Of a stretch of DNA of 5,603 nucleotides, positions 4,434-5,603 are shown piece by piece. A program made the translations under genes and the position numbers. The DNA comes from an uncultured bacterium (GTDB taxonomy: Bacteria; Patescibacteriota; Microgenomatia; UBA8517). Location: the NCBI GenBank assembly GCA_937928235.1, contig CALEZE010000172.1, positions 1-5,603 on the forward strand, given 5' to 3'. The notes under the pieces are model-generated. The model searched no databases. It had not been told where the DNA came from and saw only the letters and a list, made by a program, of their open reading frames with translations. How positions within the stretch are numbered: position 1 is the first letter of the stretch; each line of letters begins with the position of its first letter.

Positions 4434-4505
4434 TGCGCCCAGAGGGAGTCGAACCCCCACCAGATGGTCCGAAGCCACCTACTCTATCCATTAAGCTATG
4501 GGCGC
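4434..4505 (-). tRNA. tRNA-Arg (anticodon TCG)
   Basis: The acceptor GCGCCCA/TGGGCGC is perfect with discriminator A. The D-arm is GCTT/GAGT with loop AATGGATA. The anticodon stem is GGTGG/CCATC, and loop CTTCGGA gives TCG at 4472-4470 for CGN arginine codons. A 4-base variable loop is followed by T-stem GGGGG/CCCTC with TTCGACT. CCA is not encoded; CAA follows. The gene is framed by a perfect 9-base inverted repeat, GCAATTTTG (4565-4557) and CAAAATTGC (4433-4425), the second arm starting right after the discriminator. Outside that are pieces of another arginine tRNA. No promoter of its own is obvious; it probably shares the TATAAT at 4624-4629. Confidence 0.97.
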
Positions 4506-4516
4506 TTGTCTAATGA

Positions 4517-4543
4517 GCGACCACAAGATTTTCTTATGGGCGC
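4517..4543 (-). repeat. tRNA-Arg leader: minihelix copying the acceptor 5' strand
   Basis: The first nine bases of tRNA-Arg plus two upstream bases recur exactly at 4535-4545 (gene copy 4497-4507). Here GCGCCCA (4543-4537) pairs at 6 of 7 positions with TGGTCGC (4523-4517), which approximates the gene's own acceptor 3' strand TGGGCGC. A 4-bp inner stem, AAGA/TCTT, caps it with a 3-base loop. The result is a 27-base minihelix, an acceptor stem carrying one small hairpin. Fourteen of its bases (4519-4532) are identical to the anticodon arm of tRNA-Leu (1903-1916). Confidence 0.65.
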
Positions 4544-4623
4544 TTAAAGCTGCCTTCAAAATTGCGCGCCTTTGGCGTCGCAGACCGTTGTGATATCCAT
4601 TTCACCACGAGGGCAACGAGGAA

Positions 4624-4652
4624 ATTATATCGTATTTTCGGTATACTTTCAG
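4624..4652 (-). promoter_or_regulatory. Promoter of the tRNA-Arg unit
   Basis: The -10 TATAAT (4629-4624) is perfect. At 17 bases the -35 is CTGAAA (4652-4647), 4 of 6 matches. The tRNA-like 5' end at 4614 is 9 bases downstream, the same spacing as at tRNA-Gly. It overlaps the divergent promoter of the GTPase gene. Confidence 0.6.
4642..4647 (+). promoter_or_regulatory. -10 box giving a probably leaderless GTPase mRNA
   Basis: TATACT matches TATAAT at 5 of 6 positions and ends 6 bases before the ATG at 4654, so transcription should begin at or within a few bases of the start codon. There is no Shine-Dalgarno, which fits a leaderless message. No good -35 is seen. Confidence 0.5.
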
Positions 4653-4653
4653 C

Positions 4654-5603
4654 ATGGCGAAGCTAAATAAGAACGAGGTTGTGCATATGCAAATAAAGCG
4701 AATTGAAAAAGAAATTCGCGATACGCCTTATCACAAAGGAACAGAGCACCACATAGGGAGACTCAGGGCCAAACTTTCAAAACTAAAAGACAATCTTTTG
4801 ACCTCTTCCAGTGGAAAAGGTGGGGGAGGGGGCTATGCCGTTAAAAAACAAGGGGATGCGACTATCGTTTTAGTTGGCCCTCCTTCTGCAGGCAAATCCA
4901 CTCTTTTGAACAAACTTACAAACGCCCAAAGCAAAGTTGCCCCATATGCCTTTACCACGGTGTCAGTTATCCCAGGGATGATGGAATATAAAAATGCCTT
5001 TATTCAGATATTGGATGTTCCTGGATTAATTGAAGGTGCGGAAGAAGGAAAAGGGCGCGGCAAAGAGGTTATTTCAGTTGTTAGAGCTTCCGATCTTATT
5101 GTTTTAATGACGGACAGAGAAATATATAGAGTATTGAAAAATAGCGAGGAGTCTTTGTATAGAAATGGAATTCGAATTAACCAACTTCCCCCAAAAGTCT
5201 CAATTGAAAAGAAACTAAAAGGCGGAGTACTTGTCCACACAAATATAAAACAGGATTTAGACAAAGAGACAATTAAGGATGTAGCTAATGAAATGGGTAT
5301 TAAAAATGCAGAAATAAATATTCGAGAGAAGCTTTCAATGGACACTCTTATAGATGCTTTTAATACAAACAGGGTATATATTCCCGGTTTAAAAGTGGTT
5401 AACAAAGTCGACAAAGGAAAAGTTAAAGAAAAAGATGCCATTGCGATAAGCGCGGAAATGGATATTGGCCTGGAAGACTTTAAGGAAGCAATTTGGGAAA
5501 AGCTTGGTTTTGTTCGTGTTTACTTAGTAAAACCAGACGCTGAACCCAGTATGGATGAGCCAATAGTGATGCATGTTGGCGACACTCTTTCTGATGTAGC
5601 GGA
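4654..5603 (+). CDS. DRG/Rbg-type (Obg superfamily) GTPase, truncated by the window edge
   Basis: The frame is open to the last base, giving 316 of roughly 365-370 residues expected for the family. Residues 1-50 are a basic helical N-terminal region (RIEKEIRDTPYHKGTEHHIG), then a glycine linker, GKGGGGG (54-60). The G domain has G1 GPPSAGKST (75-83), the switch region PYAFTT (97-102), G3 DVPG (121-124), G4 NKVD (250-253) and G5 ISA (265-267). An inserted domain with KKLKGG (186-191) and the family phrase NRVYIPGLKVVNKVD follow. A TGS domain begins at EPIVMHVGDTLSDV (302-315) and runs off the edge. DRG proteins bind ribosomes and are linked to translation under stress. The architecture is of the archaeal/eukaryotic DRG type rather than bacterial Obg or YchF, so transfer or old shared descent is likely. 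The start fits the family N-terminus and a -10 box 6 bases upstream. Confidence 0.93.
   Translation, partial: MAKLNKNEVVHMQIKRIEKEIRDTPYHKGTEHHIGRLRAKLSKLKDNLLTSSSGKGGGGGYAVKKQGDATIVLVGPPSAGKSTLLNKLTNAQSKVAPYAFTTVSVIPGMMEYKNAFIQILDVPGLIEGAEEGKGRGKEVISVVRASDLIVLMTDREIYRVLKNSEESLYRNGIRINQLPPKVSIEKKLKGGVLVHTNIKQDLDKETIKDVANEMGIKNAEINIREKLSMDTLIDAFNTNRVYIPGLKVVNKVDKGKVKEKDAIAISAEMDIGLEDFKEAIWEKLGFVRVYLVKPDAEPSMDEPIVMHVGDTLSDVA

Larger units (their letters stand above)
4326..4614 (-). pseudogene. Fragmented tRNA-Arg (anticodon GCG) in three pieces, enclosing tRNA-Arg(TCG)
   Basis: Piece 1 (4614-4578) is a clear tRNA 5' half. It has acceptor GCCCTCG, D-stem GTGA/TCAC with loop AATGGATA, anticodon stem ACGGT and the start of loop CTGCGA. 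Piece 2 (4424-4408) supplies CGAA, the anticodon stem partner ACCGT, a TGTT variable loop and GGGG of the T-stem. Piece 3 (4340-4326) gives the T-stem 3' strand CCCTC, a perfect acceptor partner CGAGGGC and discriminator A. Joining 1 and 2 at the shared CGA rebuilds a normal 7-base loop, CTGCGAA, with anticodon GCG. The join of 2 and 3 does not restore a full T-loop (position 53 and TTCRA are missing). A TATAAT lies 9 bases upstream, as at tRNA-Gly. It may be an active split gene or a dead, twice-interrupted one. Confidence 0.6.

Noticed and set aside
4557..4577. An intrinsic terminator after the tRNA-like 5' half (GC-rich stem followed by AATTTT)
   Set aside because: The stem has a bulge and the T-run is only four bases. 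The same bases form a perfect 9-bp inverted repeat with 4425-4433, which better explains them, and termination here would silence tRNA-Arg(TCG) unless it has its own promoter.
1..5603. CRISPR arrays, insertion sequences or a transposase
   Set aside because: There are no regularly spaced repeats and no transposase or integrase reading frame. The repeats found are all tRNA-derived or single hairpins.

Overview
The window looks like a compact bacterial chromosome segment, plausibly from a Candidate Phyla Radiation (Patescibacteria)-type genome. Bacterial signs are TATAAT-type -10 boxes, a near-perfect Shine-Dalgarno at 2141-2149, and a tRNA-Pro with the bacterial C1-G72 pair. Against an ordinary bacterium, the gene at the right edge is a DRG/Rbg-type GTPase, a family typical of archaea and eukaryotes. 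No tRNA here encodes its CCA end. The phylum assignment is inference.

Layout. The left half (203-2063) lies on the minus strand and reads, in transcription order, tRNA-Leu(TAA), tRNA-Pro(TGG), an 82-codon small ORF, tRNA-Gly(TCC), an 87-codon very acidic ORF, tRNA-His(GTG) and a zinc-ribbon protein. tRNAs and small unrecognised ORFs alternate with very short gaps. In the middle, a four-helix membrane protein (2156-2539, plus) converges tail to tail with pyrG, CTP synthase (2542-4239, minus). Upstream of pyrG are a hairpin-rich stretch and tRNA-Arg(TCG). A divergent promoter region (4615-4653) then leads into the truncated DRG-type GTPase (from 4654, plus).

The most unusual content is around the tRNAs. 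Four of the five intact tRNAs (His, Pro, Leu, Arg-TCG) have a partial copy of their own 5' end 38 to 113 bases upstream. In at least three, that copy can fold with complementary sequence around a small inner hairpin, giving a truncated tRNA-like leader. tRNA-Pro also has a 19-base copy of its own 3' end downstream. tRNA-Arg(TCG) sits inside what looks like a second arginine tRNA, anticodon GCG, broken into three pieces: 5' half 4614-4578, anticodon-arm piece 4424-4408, acceptor end 4340-4326. The intact tRNA is in the first interruption. tRNA-Gly, 9 bases behind a perfect TATAAT box, has none of this. The region may hold decayed tandem tRNA duplicates, a small element family that targets tRNA genes, or functional leader decoys or split tRNAs. 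The sequence alone does not decide.

A second regulatory candidate is the pyrG leader. It has a TTGACA promoter, a predicted start at GGGCC and a CU-rich hairpin loop, the ingredients of CTP sensing by reiterative G addition known for pyrG in Gram-positive bacteria.
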